A stretch of DNA of 64,000 nucleotides from Megalopta genalis (Eukaryota; Arthropoda; Insecta; Hymenoptera; Halictidae). Location of the stretch: the NCBI RefSeq assembly GCF_051020955.1, contig NC_135014.1, forward strand, positions 23,288,721-23,352,720. The letters run 5' to 3'. A model generated the notes under the pieces. It saw nothing but the letters and a program-made list of their open reading frames with translations. It was not told where the DNA came from and did not search any database. This document shows, one piece after another, positions 46,160 through 58,240 of this stretch; the first letter of the stretch is position 1; every line of letters begins with the position of its first letter. A program made the translations under genes and the position numbers.

Positions 46160-46440
46160 TTATTAAAATTATCAATCTTAATTTATTAAAATTAATAACA
46201 GGAGAAATACTAAATAGTGCAGGTATCATATAATTTATTTCAATTATTAATTGGAAAATTATTGAATAGTGCATGCGTTATACAATTTATTCAAATTACT
46301 AATTGAAGAAATATTAAATGGTGCAGGCATTATATAATTTATTGAAATTATTAATAGGAGAAGTATCATATAGTCTAGGTATTATATAATTTATTAAAAT
46401 TATTGACAGAAGAAGTACTGAACATTGCAAGCATTAGATG
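46160..46440. repeat. 52-bp tandem array, 5 copies
   Basis: Starts at 46217, 46269, 46321, 46373 and about 46424 with core GTGCAGGTATTATATAATTT, then ATTAAAATTATTAATAGGAG. The period is exactly 52 for the first four. Confidence 0.88.
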
Positions 46441-48570
46441 AATTTAAGATTGTTCTCATATTCTCCTTAATTTATTAACATTTTTCCCAAAACAATTACC
46501 AGCGATGCAGTCATTAAAGGAATTTAAGTATATTCACACATTTTCGTCAATTTATCGACGTTATTAAAAAATTCACTGACAATTGAGCAATCATGAAAAT
46601 CCTATAATTATTTAATTTCTTACACTGCGAATAAACTGCTACATGGAAATTGACATTTCTTGTACACCCACGTTAATTGCAATTAACAAATATCGACAAC
46701 AGAAAAATTGAATTTTACATCGATTTAAAAGAAGTATTATTGTTGTTCACAAAAGTAGATCACATTCTAAATTTCCATAACGAGTTCCACGCGAAATTAC
46801 AGTCGAAAGGGTTAATCAAATAAAATTGGCAAATTAAGGTGCACGATCGATGAAATTAATTTCTATAACACCGTAAACGTTCTATAAAATTGTATTCTAT
46901 TTTTCTCGCCTACGAGGTGCGAGATCGTAGGAGAGGTAAATAGGAGTTTGGACTCGATACTCGCCTAATCAAAATAGTTGACCGGTCAGAGATAAAAGCT
47001 CGCCGGGATCCAACGAATCCGTCGAGGGTTAAGCGTTCGCCGACCGATTTCATTCTCGTAATCCGTTCTTAAGCAGCATCCCCCCCTCCCTCCTCTCTTT
47101 TTACGAGGTCCTGGCCTTCGTTCACGCTACCCGGTCGAGATAACGCGAGCTTTATTATAGATTGACCCCCGCACTCGATCCCTCGTTTCGCCTCGTTCTC
47201 ACACACCCCCGCGCTGCCCGGCCCCTCTCTTTGTCTCTGCCTCCAATCCGGAGGATTCTCTCGCCCGTCCAACGGTCCACACCCTTTGGACCATTTATCT
47301 CGATCGTTTGCATCGAACGGAAACCTCGGGCCCGACGTCGAACCATTACAACGAGATCCTTCCTTCATCGAGGCGAGACCTTTTCTTACGTGAAATATCG
47401 ACGCCGCGATTCTCCGAACCTTCCGAAAAATGCTAGCTAACCTCCCAGCCTCTCTTCTTAACCTGTGATTCGCTGGATTTGATTCGATGGACTTTTCGAA
47501 GACGCTCGGTATTTAATACTCATTTTTTACAGGGTCGGTAAACACGGATCTGTGAGATAATTGAATAGCTGCATCGATGCGCGCTGCATAACTCGCGACA
47601 GGCTCTAGATTTTTATGCAGAATTAGCTCTGATATCTGAGTTATTTATTGTGAAAATCATTAACGAGTTAATCCGATACCGAAATGAATAATTTATTATT
47701 GAAATTAATGTTTTATTATTCGAATGATCGCGTTGTCGTAACAACTGAGATTCTGCCATGAGAGTGTACAATATTATGCAAGTTAGATATGCAGCAATGT
47801 AATTATCAATGTTAATTCGAATTAGGCTTACATCATAATATCTTACGAGTAATTAAATTCGTACACAAATGTAATAAAATATATAATATAAACATTAATG
47901 ACACAATTTAAGTTTATACGAGTTTCTAATAAAATATATAAAATAATAGTTGATAATAAAAATGAAGTTGATACAAACTCATAATAAAATTTGATGCACA
48001 AATATCAGCAGCCTAATTATCAACGTAAATTTGAACGAAACTATGACTGTAACATTTCGTGGATTTTTTCTGCAATTATGGACAAATGTCCATAATTTGG
48101 TTGTTACGTCTGTGGGAATTAACGATGATAAAACGCAGGGGCTTCCGGTTTCAATGAAACCTTGATTCCCCGAAAGCTCGACGCATTCATTTCGCCGTCC
48201 ATTGTATTTTTTTCGTGCACACGCCGGTTGTCCGCGGCCTGCAGCCATTGTGCTGAATTACCAATTGGCAACAACTGCGTTCAATCGTTCGGAATAATGA
48301 TGACCAGGGCCCGGGAAAAGGGTCAGCACGTACGAATCATTCGTCACGACGCGACGCCGAAGAAAATAATTCATTTCCTGCCTTTTTCACGGTGACCGGT
48401 CGAGCCACGACGTCGATCGAATTAACACACTACGTCGATTTGTTTTCGAATCTCCCGCCGGCCCTGGCTCGACCCCCGCCGTCTCCATATTTTTATTTTA
48501 ACAATTTCTCAAGTCGCTGGAACTCTGCTCGGCCGAACACTGAATTATCGTCGTCGAGGAACTGTCAGTA
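46441..48570. other. Gene-free; AT-rich with GC-rich patches 46900-47480 and 48050-48570
   Basis: No recognised product. GCACAAATATCAGCAGCCTA at about 47997 is a possible family A right end. Confidence 0.4.
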
Positions 48571-49095
48571 TTCGAACGCCTGTAACTTTGTGTAAAAAAA
48601 TATTACCGGGCTGTAGCTGCATTCATTCTCGATGGTGAAGTCTCTACTTTCGCCTCTATTTTTGTCACTGGCGGCAGTTTCTATGAACATTATTTTTTAT
48701 TACGAAACAGGGTACTCAAATTGTTAAAACTTGACTCGTTCAAAGGAACCCTGAATTATTGTTATCTTTGAACTCCTGCAACTTTGTGTGAAAAAATCGT
48801 ACAATGTTCTATTTATGCTCATTTTAAAGGACAAAGATCGCACTTTCATCTCAATTTTTACCCGCGATCTGAATTTCTTCGAAGACTCTCTTTTATCATA
48901 AAACAGAGCGAGAAACAGACGTTGTTCCGTGCATTTTCAATTTTGCACATTCCAATGACTCTACGAAATTCGAACAATTTTTCTCTACGCTTGTTGCAAC
49001 GTTATGATATAAAGTGAAGTCTCCTCTTTACAATGACCCCTCAAAAGTTGATCCACGATTTTTTCTCGCGTTTCTATCGAACTTCAAATGAACAG
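48571..49095 (+). repeat. Dispersed repeat family D, two copies in tandem
   Basis: Copy 3 starts at 48571 (TTCGAACGCCTGTAACTTTG) and is cut short near 48765. Copy 4 starts at 48766 (TTTGAACTCCTGCAACTTTG) and runs through GAAGTCTCCTCTTTACAATG and AAAAGTTGATCCACGATTTT to about 49095. Confidence 0.65.
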
Positions 49096-49984
49096 TATGT
49101 CGTTGGGATCAAAGTAACCCAAAATACAAGTGATAGGACAACGAATGTGCGATAATACCGACAACACTGAACCCAATCTCCGTTCGAACAAATTATTAAG
49201 ACGCGTTTCCAATAAGTGAAACGAAATCACCGTTGGAATATTCTCTCTGGCAACATTGTGCCGCTTGTCTAGTCCGCCGAGCTAGCCGTTTGAGAAACGA
49301 GTGGCGAGGCAGTAAAATCGTCGGAACTCGACACCAGGGAGTTCCTTCCGTGAGAGCCGGCCACATCGTTTCGGTTATTACAGTTGCCGTGGCTGGTCGC
49401 GCGGACTTCCGGTGTTTCTTCGGGTATCCGTAATGGCCGATCGGCCGGCCCGCAAACAATACAGAAATTATGTTCACGAGAGTTTCGCCGGGAGTTTCGC
49501 AATCTTGGCCCCCGCAGTTTCATCGCCGGGCTCGCCGTTTATTCAGGACGCATGACGAGCTTTACACCGCCGCGTATTTCTATCGGGGGCTTGCGAGGAT
49601 GTACGACCGGCTCGCCGCGCCGGCAACTTTCTCGATTTAGGGGATGATTTGCGAGGATCGCGCCGCCCACGCCGCTCCTTCCCCCGAGCGGCTTCCGCGA
49701 CCGGCGAAATTATAGGATTTTGCATTTCCGCGGAACTTCTCCGCGGACTTTAACGGTTTATTGCCGGTCGCCGGCGACGGAGCTTCGCGACGCACTTTCT
49801 TCGCGAAGTTTGCTCGGAAACGCGCCCAGACGGACTAGCTTTATGACTGTCGGTGCGTTGTTACGGTGACGCATTGCATGCTACCTTGTGACAGTCGGCT
49901 GCAGATTTCTTGGTAAGTGTTGTTGCAGATATTGGTCGCGTCTTTTTAATCGTTTGATCGATCAGCGGCATTTTTTGGACGATG
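49096..49984. other. GC-rich patch, no gene recognised
   Basis: Overlapping frames on both strands, none recognised. Confidence 0.4.
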
Positions 49985-50258
49985 GCGAATAGACTGCGGA
50001 CGTTTATGCACGATAAATGTGTGAAATGCGTATAACGTTTATGCGCGAAAAATACGCAACGTGCATTATAATGAGCAGACCGCGGATTTTTATGGAAAAT
50101 AAAAATTGCATTTATTACGACACGCAAGAGCTGGATACATATTTCTTTCTTTCCTCAATCATTTTCATAAGTCCGAAACAATACAACAGTATCTTTAAAT
50201 TCTTGATTGATTTTCGCTGTTTTAAATTTGATCTACTCAAATTCGCAGTCTAGCAATT
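49985..50258 (-). mobile_element. Family A copies, one reversed copy plus an adjoining fragment
   Basis: CGAATAGACTGCGGACGTTT/ATGCACGATAAATG at 49985 is one end. A second end, GCAGACCGCGGATTTTTATG followed by GAAAATAAAAATTGC, at 50081 pairs with CAAATTCGCAGTCTAGCAAT near 50238. The longer copy is 50080-50258. Confidence 0.55.
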
Positions 50259-50339
50259 GAGAAAATTATCGTAATCGTGGCATAAGATTGCCTTACATAG
50301 GCTTCGAACAAATAATGAATTATTTATTCTTTTTAAACT

Positions 50340-50496
50340 GAAATTGACGCTCAGATTGTACATAAAAATGGACAATTCGGGAAGAGGAAGATTATAGTTA
50401 TCGATTGTCAGCAAGGCTCGATTAATTATATCTCCTATTCCCAAATTGTCCACTTTTGTGCGTATCCTGAGCGCCAATTACGGAGAATTTACTGTA
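50340..50496. mobile_element. MITE, family B copy 4
   Basis: AAAAATGGACAATTCGGGAA, CGATTGTCAGCAAGG and CAAATTGTCCACTTTTGTGC are family interior. The right end ACGGAGAATTTACTGTA is intact and the left end is decayed. Confidence 0.7.
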
Positions 50497-52380
50497 TTCT
50501 TTACTTTGAAGTCACGAAACGTCTGTTTTTCTCTGCAACAAAATCGACTCCGCCCCGCTCTTGTTAATCACCCCCGTTTGCTCTCTCTGTTCCTTCGTTC
50601 AGTTGAAATGGTATTACATAGGCCAAGATATTAATAATATTAATTAACATCGATAAATGACGACATGGCTAGGTCGAAGTAAGATGCAAGTCTTATCAAA
50701 TCTCCGTCGAACACTTTCAATCAGTGGCGACTGATATTTCTTGTGAAACATATTTTCCAGCGCAGAGGAGCTCGCATAAAGTTGCCATTATTGCTCGTAC
50801 ACAGCCTGTCGAAACGGATCATATTTCTCCAGAGAGGGAGAAAGAGAGAGAGAAAGGGAGAGAGAGGAGATAAGCGGTATCGATTCCACGATCGATTTAT
50901 GCAACAAGAAGGGGTCGATTGTTTCGAGGCGCCGTATCAGGCCGGCCGCTTAATTATCGGCCGGCGAGGGGGTTGGTCGGGCGCGAACCGGAAGCGTCGA
51001 GGAATCGATCGAGGTCAGAGAGCCGGCGGCGCTGTTATTACTCATTCCGGCGATCGATGAACGGCCATCCGATAGTATCGCCGATAACCGGGTCACTTTG
51101 TATGTGACAGAAACTGACGTAACTACGTGCCAGCCGGAAGATTAAGCAACCGATGAAACGGGAGCGCGGCTTCTCTCGAGCGTTGTTATAGACATTCCGG
51201 GTATTGTGCCGCCGCTCCCGTCGTCCCTCCGCCAACCCCCGGGGGTGGAGGCTGGAGCAGGGTGCTCGGGGGCGTCCATTTCTTGGTTCTTTTAATCTTA
51301 CTTTGCCCGCAAACGGGCAGCCAGGCGTTAATTCAACGGCATTGATTGCCACACGAAACCCACCCCCACCGACGGACGAGAGAACCACACCCCCGCGCGG
51401 CCCCCCGCCGCCGAGATCCGACGGTTTTCCACCCTTCTCCGCGTCTTTGACCCTACTGGCTCGTTTCCTCGGCTACGTTCTTTCTTCCAATCCTCCGGCG
51501 ATACCCCAACCCCCTCGGGCCGAGCCAACCCCGCGCCACCCCGATGCGCCAAAGCGGGAATGATTATTTCTTGAGCGTAACGTCTCGACTAACGTGTTCC
51601 TGAAGGTTCCGTTGAATTTAATCGGCGAGCGACTTCCGGAATGCTGGGATAGAAGGTCGCGGATTGCAATTTTTATTAGCGTGCGTTAACATTTAATTTG
51701 ATTCGAAGCTGTTTGGAATCGAAATAGCGATTATAAAGTACGGAGTGTTTATCGGAACCCTTCTAAAAAAATATAGAGAATAATATCTATTTTAATTTAT
51801 TGATTTATTGTGTTTATATATATCAAGTAGAATCGATAAGTAATTGTTTGCTTTGATAAAGGCAGCTACGATGTTGAATTTTCTTTGGATCCAGACTTGT
51901 GTAAATATTGAAATAAAATTAGAGTTACTATTTAATATTAAATAGAATGCATATTTAATTCATGGACATTTGAAAATCCTTAATAAATCATTGTAACTTT
52001 TTTTTGCAACTTTTGTTAAAAATTGTCAGGAATTAATGGAAGGGTCATAGAATCTTTAGGGCTGATTTTTTAAAATTCAGAAATTATTCAAAATCAGTTT
52101 TCAGAAACCACAGATTGTTTCAGTGCGGATTTTCTCCATTGTCCTATTAAAGTAGTGAACGAAAACTGATAAAAAATTCGAGCAAAGAATGATTCGAATA
52201 AATTATTAAAATTATAAAATTATTCTAAAAGAATGTACGACGAACAATGAATAATCGTTATTCGATTAAAATATTCCCCTAAAAAGAATTCATTCGTAGA
52301 ATTACCTTAGATTAATACGAAAGAATTCGAGCAACGCTGAACACCGGTTTCAAGTCTCTCTAATAAAAACCGATTAGCCC
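50497..52380. other. GC-rich patch 50500-51700, AT-rich 51700-52320, no gene
   Basis: (GA)n-like tract at 50832-50871. Pro/Arg-rich frames at 51204-51563 are unrecognised. 52000-52320 has repeated AATTATT/ATTCGA motifs. Confidence 0.45.
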
Positions 52381-52770
52381 CGAAGGGTCGCGAGAAATTC
52401 CCGCGGCAGCTCGACCAATGAAAGTGGCAAGCCCTTGACAAGGGATCGCGAGCCAATAAAAAAGCAGCTTGGCATTTTAAACGGACGAGGGCAGGAAAGC
52501 CGAGTGCCACCCTTCCGCGGGAAAGGGTTGCTCGCACATGCGCGGGCCGTATGCAAACGAGAGCAGGGGTTGTTCGACGGCCAATGACGTGTGTTTAAAG
52601 TTCGCGGAGGGCCCTTCCCTCGAGCCAGTCCCGGGACGAAGTTAGAATAAAAGAGGGAGAGAAGGAGGAAAAAGGGAGAGAGAGAAGCCGGGGTGGTGGT
52701 TGCCGCGCCCTTATCGGGAGGGAGCAGGCAACAGGACTTAAAAAATGATCTATCGCTACCACCAATCACA
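52381..52770. promoter_or_regulatory. CCAAT-rich putative regulatory region with module copy 1
   Basis: CCAAT boxes at 52415, 52453, 52581 and 52762. Between 52525 and 52587 lies GGGTTGCTCGCACATGCGCG, GTATGCAAACGAGAGCA and GGCCAATGA. CATGCGC resembles an NRF-1/EWG half-site and ATGCAAA an octamer core (established motifs). The same order recurs at 56891-56950. The 174-codon minus frame across this region has no domain. A (GA)-rich tract lies at 52650-52684. Confidence 0.45.
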
Positions 52771-53451
52771 CCGCGGGTGGTGGCGAGTCCCTCTCTCTGA
52801 TTGAGACGAGCCTCGAGCGCGTCTGGAAAACGATATACCCGTGGATCCGCGGGTGGAAAAGTGTTAGCCATAAAACACAGCGATATATCAAGAGGCAAAA
52901 TACGCGGGGATCGATACTGTATTGTTCCTGCTCGCTCCGCGGGATTCTACGCGAACGCGACGCCCTTGTTTCTGCGAACGAGCAACGTTTTTAGGGAATT
53001 TTTGCTGATACCGACCTCTACGATCATGAAAACTGTTGTTTCTGCGAACGGACAGGTTATTTTATAGAATCTTTTTACTGGTATGAAACTCTATAATCGA
53101 TTGGTTTTATTTTTCTGAGGCTTGTGACGTGAAAATACCTATTATGGAACGCCTTTCAGGGGATGTAATATTATCTCATCGATATTTTTACAATTTAATA
53201 GTGTTATTGTTGATTATTTATACGTAATGTTCCTTGCAATGTTTATTTAATGTGAATTAAAAATAATACAAGTAAGATAGCAAAGTAGGAGTATGTACCT
53301 ATTTTTAAACATCGTTTTCGTACCACGACGCCGTGTTGAATATTCAGTGTACCTAATTTGGAACGGGCATTTACATATATTCTTAATTACACTATTATTA
53401 TATATGTTACATATATTATTGTTAAATAACAATAGAATAAGTTAGTAAATT
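52771..53451. other. GC-rich then AT-rich DNA, no gene
   Basis: Nothing recognised. Confidence 0.4.
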
Positions 53452-53648
53452 TAATAATTGTAAATAAAAAAATTAGTAACACGTCGTTTTCACGGGTTCC
53501 GCAATAAATTGTTAAATATGTATTGTTAAATAGATGTATTTAACAATAATATATGTAATAATATATATGTAATATATATGTAATAATATCTAACCTTGAC
53601 ATAACCTGTGAGAACGACGGATCACTAATTTTTTAATTTACGATTATT
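53452..53648. repeat. Imperfect inverted repeat, arms about 47 nt (foldback element)
   Basis: Left arm 53452-53498 (AATTAGTAACACGTCGTTTT plus CACGGGTT) pairs with right arm 53603-53648 (AACCTGTGAGAACGACGGAT plus CACTAATTTTTTAATTTAC). The spacer of about 104 bp is TA-rich with ATATATGTAATAAT repeats. Probable MITE. Confidence 0.8.
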
Positions 53649-54815
53649 CAGATTATAAAGACACATTTATGAGTCATTTATTCAATATTTATGTTACTTG
53701 CGTAGAATATTACAATAACACTATTAAAAAAACTGGAATAAATGTCTTACTTTTACTTTCATAAACCAATATCAAACAGTTGCTTTTAAACTTGAAATTC
53801 TATATTTTTGATCACTGATCTCTGAAAATTCACGACGACCGGTGTACTTTCTCGGTGAAAAAGTTCTACGATTCCGAAGACAACGCCGTATAAAACTTCA
53901 ACAATGCAGTTCAACAATACAAAAACGATCCTCTAAAGTTTCATACAAAAAAATTCTAACTAGTGCACCCAGAAAAAAATTGCCAAATCACGTAATGCAT
54001 AAATTCGACGAAAGAATTCGAATGAAGTGCGATGAAACCACAGCTGCGGTTATTGCGACCTGAAAACGACTATTGCGTTCGGAAATTCGCAATCGTTGCG
54101 ACCCAGAGAGAAGAATGGAATGCTGTTGCGTTCTCTGGAAGCGGAATCGTTTCCAGAAAATCGCGTAAACGGCACGGATTTATGGAGGCAGGCTTGTTCC
54201 GACGCGCCCGGCGCGACAGCACACGATAATTACGCTTGTATTCCGCATCTGACCCGTTTTATCTCGCGTTTCCGCGTGCGCCGGACTTTAAGTGCGCAAG
54301 GTACACGTCCGATACGCGTTACAAGAGCCCCAGTAAAGATAAAGGAACCGGCGGGGATCCGTATTCTGCTAGCCTAAGCTCTCGAACCAGCGCGAACGTT
54401 CTGCTCGCTCTCGCTCGCTTTCTATCTTAACGAGTCTCGCAGGAAGACGCCCCTCCGCGAAGATCCGCGCGGATAACGATAATCATTTTAAAACGCCGGG
54501 AATAATAGTGATCGTTACACGGTGTCGTGCTAATGATAATTTATCGCAGCTAACTGCGGCCGCGAGCAGGCCGGCGCGTGTTCGCGCGTGGCCGGCCAAG
54601 GTATCCGGCGAAAATTACGGCGATTCGACTGCACGCGATCTTTCGGTTACCGAAACCACCCCCTACTGTGGCCAGGCAGATCGACGAACCCCCTCTCGCC
54701 CTTTGGAAACAGTCCTCCGCGGGGGATGATTCCTCCCCTGGGCTTTCGAAGCGGAAAAGTAAAAATTGCTCGATCGTTCTGGGCTATCCGCTGGAAATTG
54801 AGTTCTTTAGGCGGT
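53649..54815. other. Mixed then GC-rich DNA, no gene recognised
   Basis: A Lys/Arg-rich frame at 53842-54063 and frames at 54032-54883 have no recognisable domain. Confidence 0.4.
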
Positions 54816-54821
54816 GTCTTT

Positions 54822-55185
54822 GTCCCTTAAAGTACACAGCGCCCCTTAAAATAACATCCCTTTGGGTACACAGTGTTCCTTAGAATACACGGCGTCGCTT
54901 AATCTAATCGGCATCGTGTAGGGTGCACGGTATTCTTTAAACTACTCAGTATCTCTTAAAAAGAATGACATTCTTTTAAATGTACAGCATTTTTTAAAAT
55001 AAACGTCATTTAAAATAAACAACATCCCTTAAAATATACAGCACTCTTAAAAATAAATAGCATTTTTTCAGATAGAAGACATTCCTAAAAATATGCAAAC
55101 TCCTTTAAAATAAACATCCCTTAAAATACAGAGTATTCGTTAAACTACACGTCAACCCCTAAAATAAATAACATCCCTTAACACT
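54822..55185. repeat. 18-20-bp minisatellite, about 19 copies
   Basis: The unit is close to CCCTTAAAATAAACAACAT with variants such as CCTTAGAATACACGGCGT. GC-richer units are at the left and AT-richer units at the right. Confidence 0.8.
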
Positions 55186-56149
55186 CTTTACTCGAAGTCA
55201 TTTCGATTCTAGAAACTGGTATTTGCAGGTGACACAACTAATCTTTTAATAATCAATTAAATAATAATGTAAAAATTATGTTGACACCCTTCGAACGTAG
55301 AATATTTAATAATTAACATTCTTGAGATCCACACTTCGAATTATTCTCTGAACAATCTCTGATTTTTCTGAATTTATAACAAATATATATCAATTTAAAA
55401 ATTCATTAAACGAGAAAAGAATTTTCAATGCACAAGAGATCGTATCTCTATCATCGCATCACTATGCATATTCTGTTATAGGGCGTGTCAGAATTTGCTT
55501 GATGCAACAAACGATTCAGATATTTCATAATTGATTTAACCAAGCATTTAGTAACAGAACAACGCTTTATGTCGATCTAACAGGTTGGTAACAGGGGTGG
55601 ACGAGTAAATAATTTTTGTAGAGGGTGTCGCGGTATCATGGACGATAGAGAACACGTTGAGCCGATTGTCACTGGAGCAAACAGATCGGAACGGCCATAA
55701 ATTTGGTTAGGTTTCGGGGTGGTTCAGATTCGAGAAAATCTTTAAGCAAACATTGTTCGTGGCGAAGAGGAACGCGTGGCCTCTCGGACGCCGTCTAACG
55801 AACCGAGCGTCCCTTTCTTTCTCCTACAGCATTCATCGTAAACGGATTTGGCTTCATTAACCACCCGTCGGCTCTCGCCCCCGCTATTTTCCCCGACGCG
55901 GTCGTAGCTTTCTCTCTTATGGTAACTATGGCAACAATGGCAAAGGCAATCAAGCGCCGCATGGAATTAACGCCGCTCTCGGACGCGGGACACCCTCGTC
56001 CCGAGGAAATAGAGTCGAACGTTACCCCTAAGCAGCGGCCTCGAGGAGTTATTCCTGCGGTGCATGTTCCACGATATTTTATCCTGGAACCGTGGTGCAC
56101 GGAAATTCTGTTATTCGTTGGAAAATTAAGCGCTTTTATCGAATTAATC
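55186..56149. other. AT-rich then GC-rich DNA, no gene recognised
   Basis: Frames at 55795-56197 are unrecognised on both strands. Confidence 0.4.
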
Positions 56150-56575
56150 AATGTTTATTATACGATTGAAATTAATCAGTATATATTATTGGATTGAAAT
56201 TAATCAATATCTATTATTCGATTGAAATTAATCAATACATATTATTCAGTATCTATTATTGTTTTCAGAGTAATCAGTACCTATTATTCTTTTGAAATTA
56301 ATCGCTGTTTATTACTCTTGAAATTGATCGGTATGTGTTACTTTTTTGGAATTAATCAGTATCTATCACCGTTTTGAAATTAATCAGTATTTATTATCGT
56401 TTTGCAATTAATCGGTATTTCTTAATCTCTTTTAAGATTAATGAGTATCTATTATTCTTTCGAAATAAACTAGTTTCTATTGCTCCTTTGAAATTAATTA
56501 ATTAATCTAGTATTCTTTCGCAATTAATCAATATACGTTATTCATTGGAAATAAACCACTGTGCATTATTGTTTC
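56150..56575. repeat. 28-32-bp minisatellite, about 14 copies
   Basis: The unit is GAAATTAATCAGTATCTATT plus ATTCTTTT/ATTCGATT. The left copies (56160-56240) are the most alike and the right ones more diverged. Confidence 0.85.
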
Positions 56576-58027
56576 AAAATTATTATTTTGTTAATCGTTT
56601 AACTGAAAAATGAATTTATTACACGGTATTTTGTAATTAGTGTTTGTAATAGTTAGGTTCCTGTGATAGTAGAAAAGGTAGAGAAAATTTTTACTGCAAG
56701 CGATGTATTGTATAAAATCGGGAAACTATATTAAATAATTAAAAAATAGTAAAAGAGAGAAAGAATTGGCTTGAGAAAAATGCATAAAAAGATTGTAGAG
56801 ATCTTCGCCGATATTTTGACTGGAAATGGCAGCCGTCATCTTTGAAGTAGACTTTTTAGATTCGGAAGGGTGAAATCCAGCCTTCAAAAGGGTTCTTTAT
56901 GCTCATGCGCGAGTAGTATGCAAAGCGAGAGGGTTCGTGGCAGCCAATGATAAACCTTTAAACTACAATTCAACGCCACCCTTCATATTTCTTCGTTGGA
57001 GAGTTCAACCCCTTTTTCAATGAATCTTTTATCAGTCATCAAATACGAACTAAAAATCATCTTTTAAATTCTAATGAACTTTTTATACTATCTTTTATAA
57101 CTTAGATTAGATAGTATTTTCTAAAATTTAAATGGATCATTTTTGCACTCTAGATTAAAATCGGTGCTATTTTTTATAAGTTCGATTAAAAGCAGCTTAT
57201 TTTCTAAACTCTAGACAAAAATCAGGACCATTCATAACAAAAATAAATGGGACAAATACAAAAACGCACATCGGAATATTTTGAATGTCATCGTAACATC
57301 ATTTTCGACTTATTTGATTGATTTAAAAAACAGCGCATTGTCATATAATTTATGTTTCATCAAGTTTTATTATCTTCTTTATTTATCAACTTTTATTTGC
57401 ATAAAACCAGTAATTAATTTTCCGCCAACGATTTAAATTCTTTAACAGTTGACTTGGATGAGAAAGAAGTGTAACAATAGCCTTCGAAGAATTGTTTTCC
57501 AGAAAGCCACGAATACAGGTTCGAATCGGGACTGGTTTCAGTAATGGCACACGTCTGTTCGGCGTCACGGTCAGCACAGTTTGCTGTAAACTCAAAGATA
57601 AGGGGCACGAGATGAGAATTACCAGCGGCCTGGTTTCCTCAGCGTATATCGCTTTTCCCGCATTTTTTTCCGCAGCAATTTTACGCGACTGCGAAGCCGT
57701 AATTGATACCCGAGAGCCGGTTGAAATACGCCCACGCGCATACAGGGTGCGGAGAATATTCTGTCCCTATCTCCATTTTTTAATTTATGTTTAGCTGTTT
57801 CGGAAGTTCATCTAATATTCTATATATTTTATCGATTTAACAAACAGATTAATCACAAAACTGAAGAATCAAATTTACATTAAATGTTCAAAATTTGCTA
57901 CTTCTAATTACTACTAAATTACTATAGTCGCGCTCAACTCATTTGTCGACTTCAATGGTCGATAGGACATTTTCTGTAATAAATAACACTGCAATAATAA
58001 TAATAAATATTATTAATTATTTTTAAT
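56576..58027. other. Gene-free, containing module copy 2 at 56891-56950
   Basis: 56891-56950 (GGGTTCTTTATGCTCATGCG, GTATGCAAAGCGAGAGGG, CAGCCAATGA) repeats the 52525-52587 module. A minus frame at 57608-57414 with an acceptor-like TTTGAGTTTACAG could be a terminal exon, but two minus frames are equally open there and neither is recognised. Confidence 0.4.
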
Positions 58028-58240
58028 AGTAATAATTTAATTAAATATTTAAATTCAATAATAATTATTTTAATTCTTTTATTTAATTCGTACATGTACA
58101 GTACGAATAAATGTCAATATTATTTTAATGATTTAATTATAATTAAATTACGTCTTTTAATTTAATAATTTAATGAAATATTTAAATTCAATAGTAGTTA
58201 TTTTAATTCTTTTATCTAATTCGTACATGAACAGTGTGCG
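58028..58240. repeat. About 136-bp tandem duplication
   Basis: AAATATTTAAATTCAATAAT plus TTTAATTCTTTTATTTAATTC and GTACATG at 58043 recur at 58178 with few changes. Confidence 0.8.

Noticed and set aside
52374..52898. 174-codon minus-strand frame
   Set aside because: Low-complexity, covers the CCAAT-rich region and a GA tract. No recognised domain.
57414..57608. Cys-containing minus frame after an acceptor-like TTTGAGTTTACAG
   Set aside because: A second minus frame is equally open over the same bases, and no upstream exon or known family could be identified.
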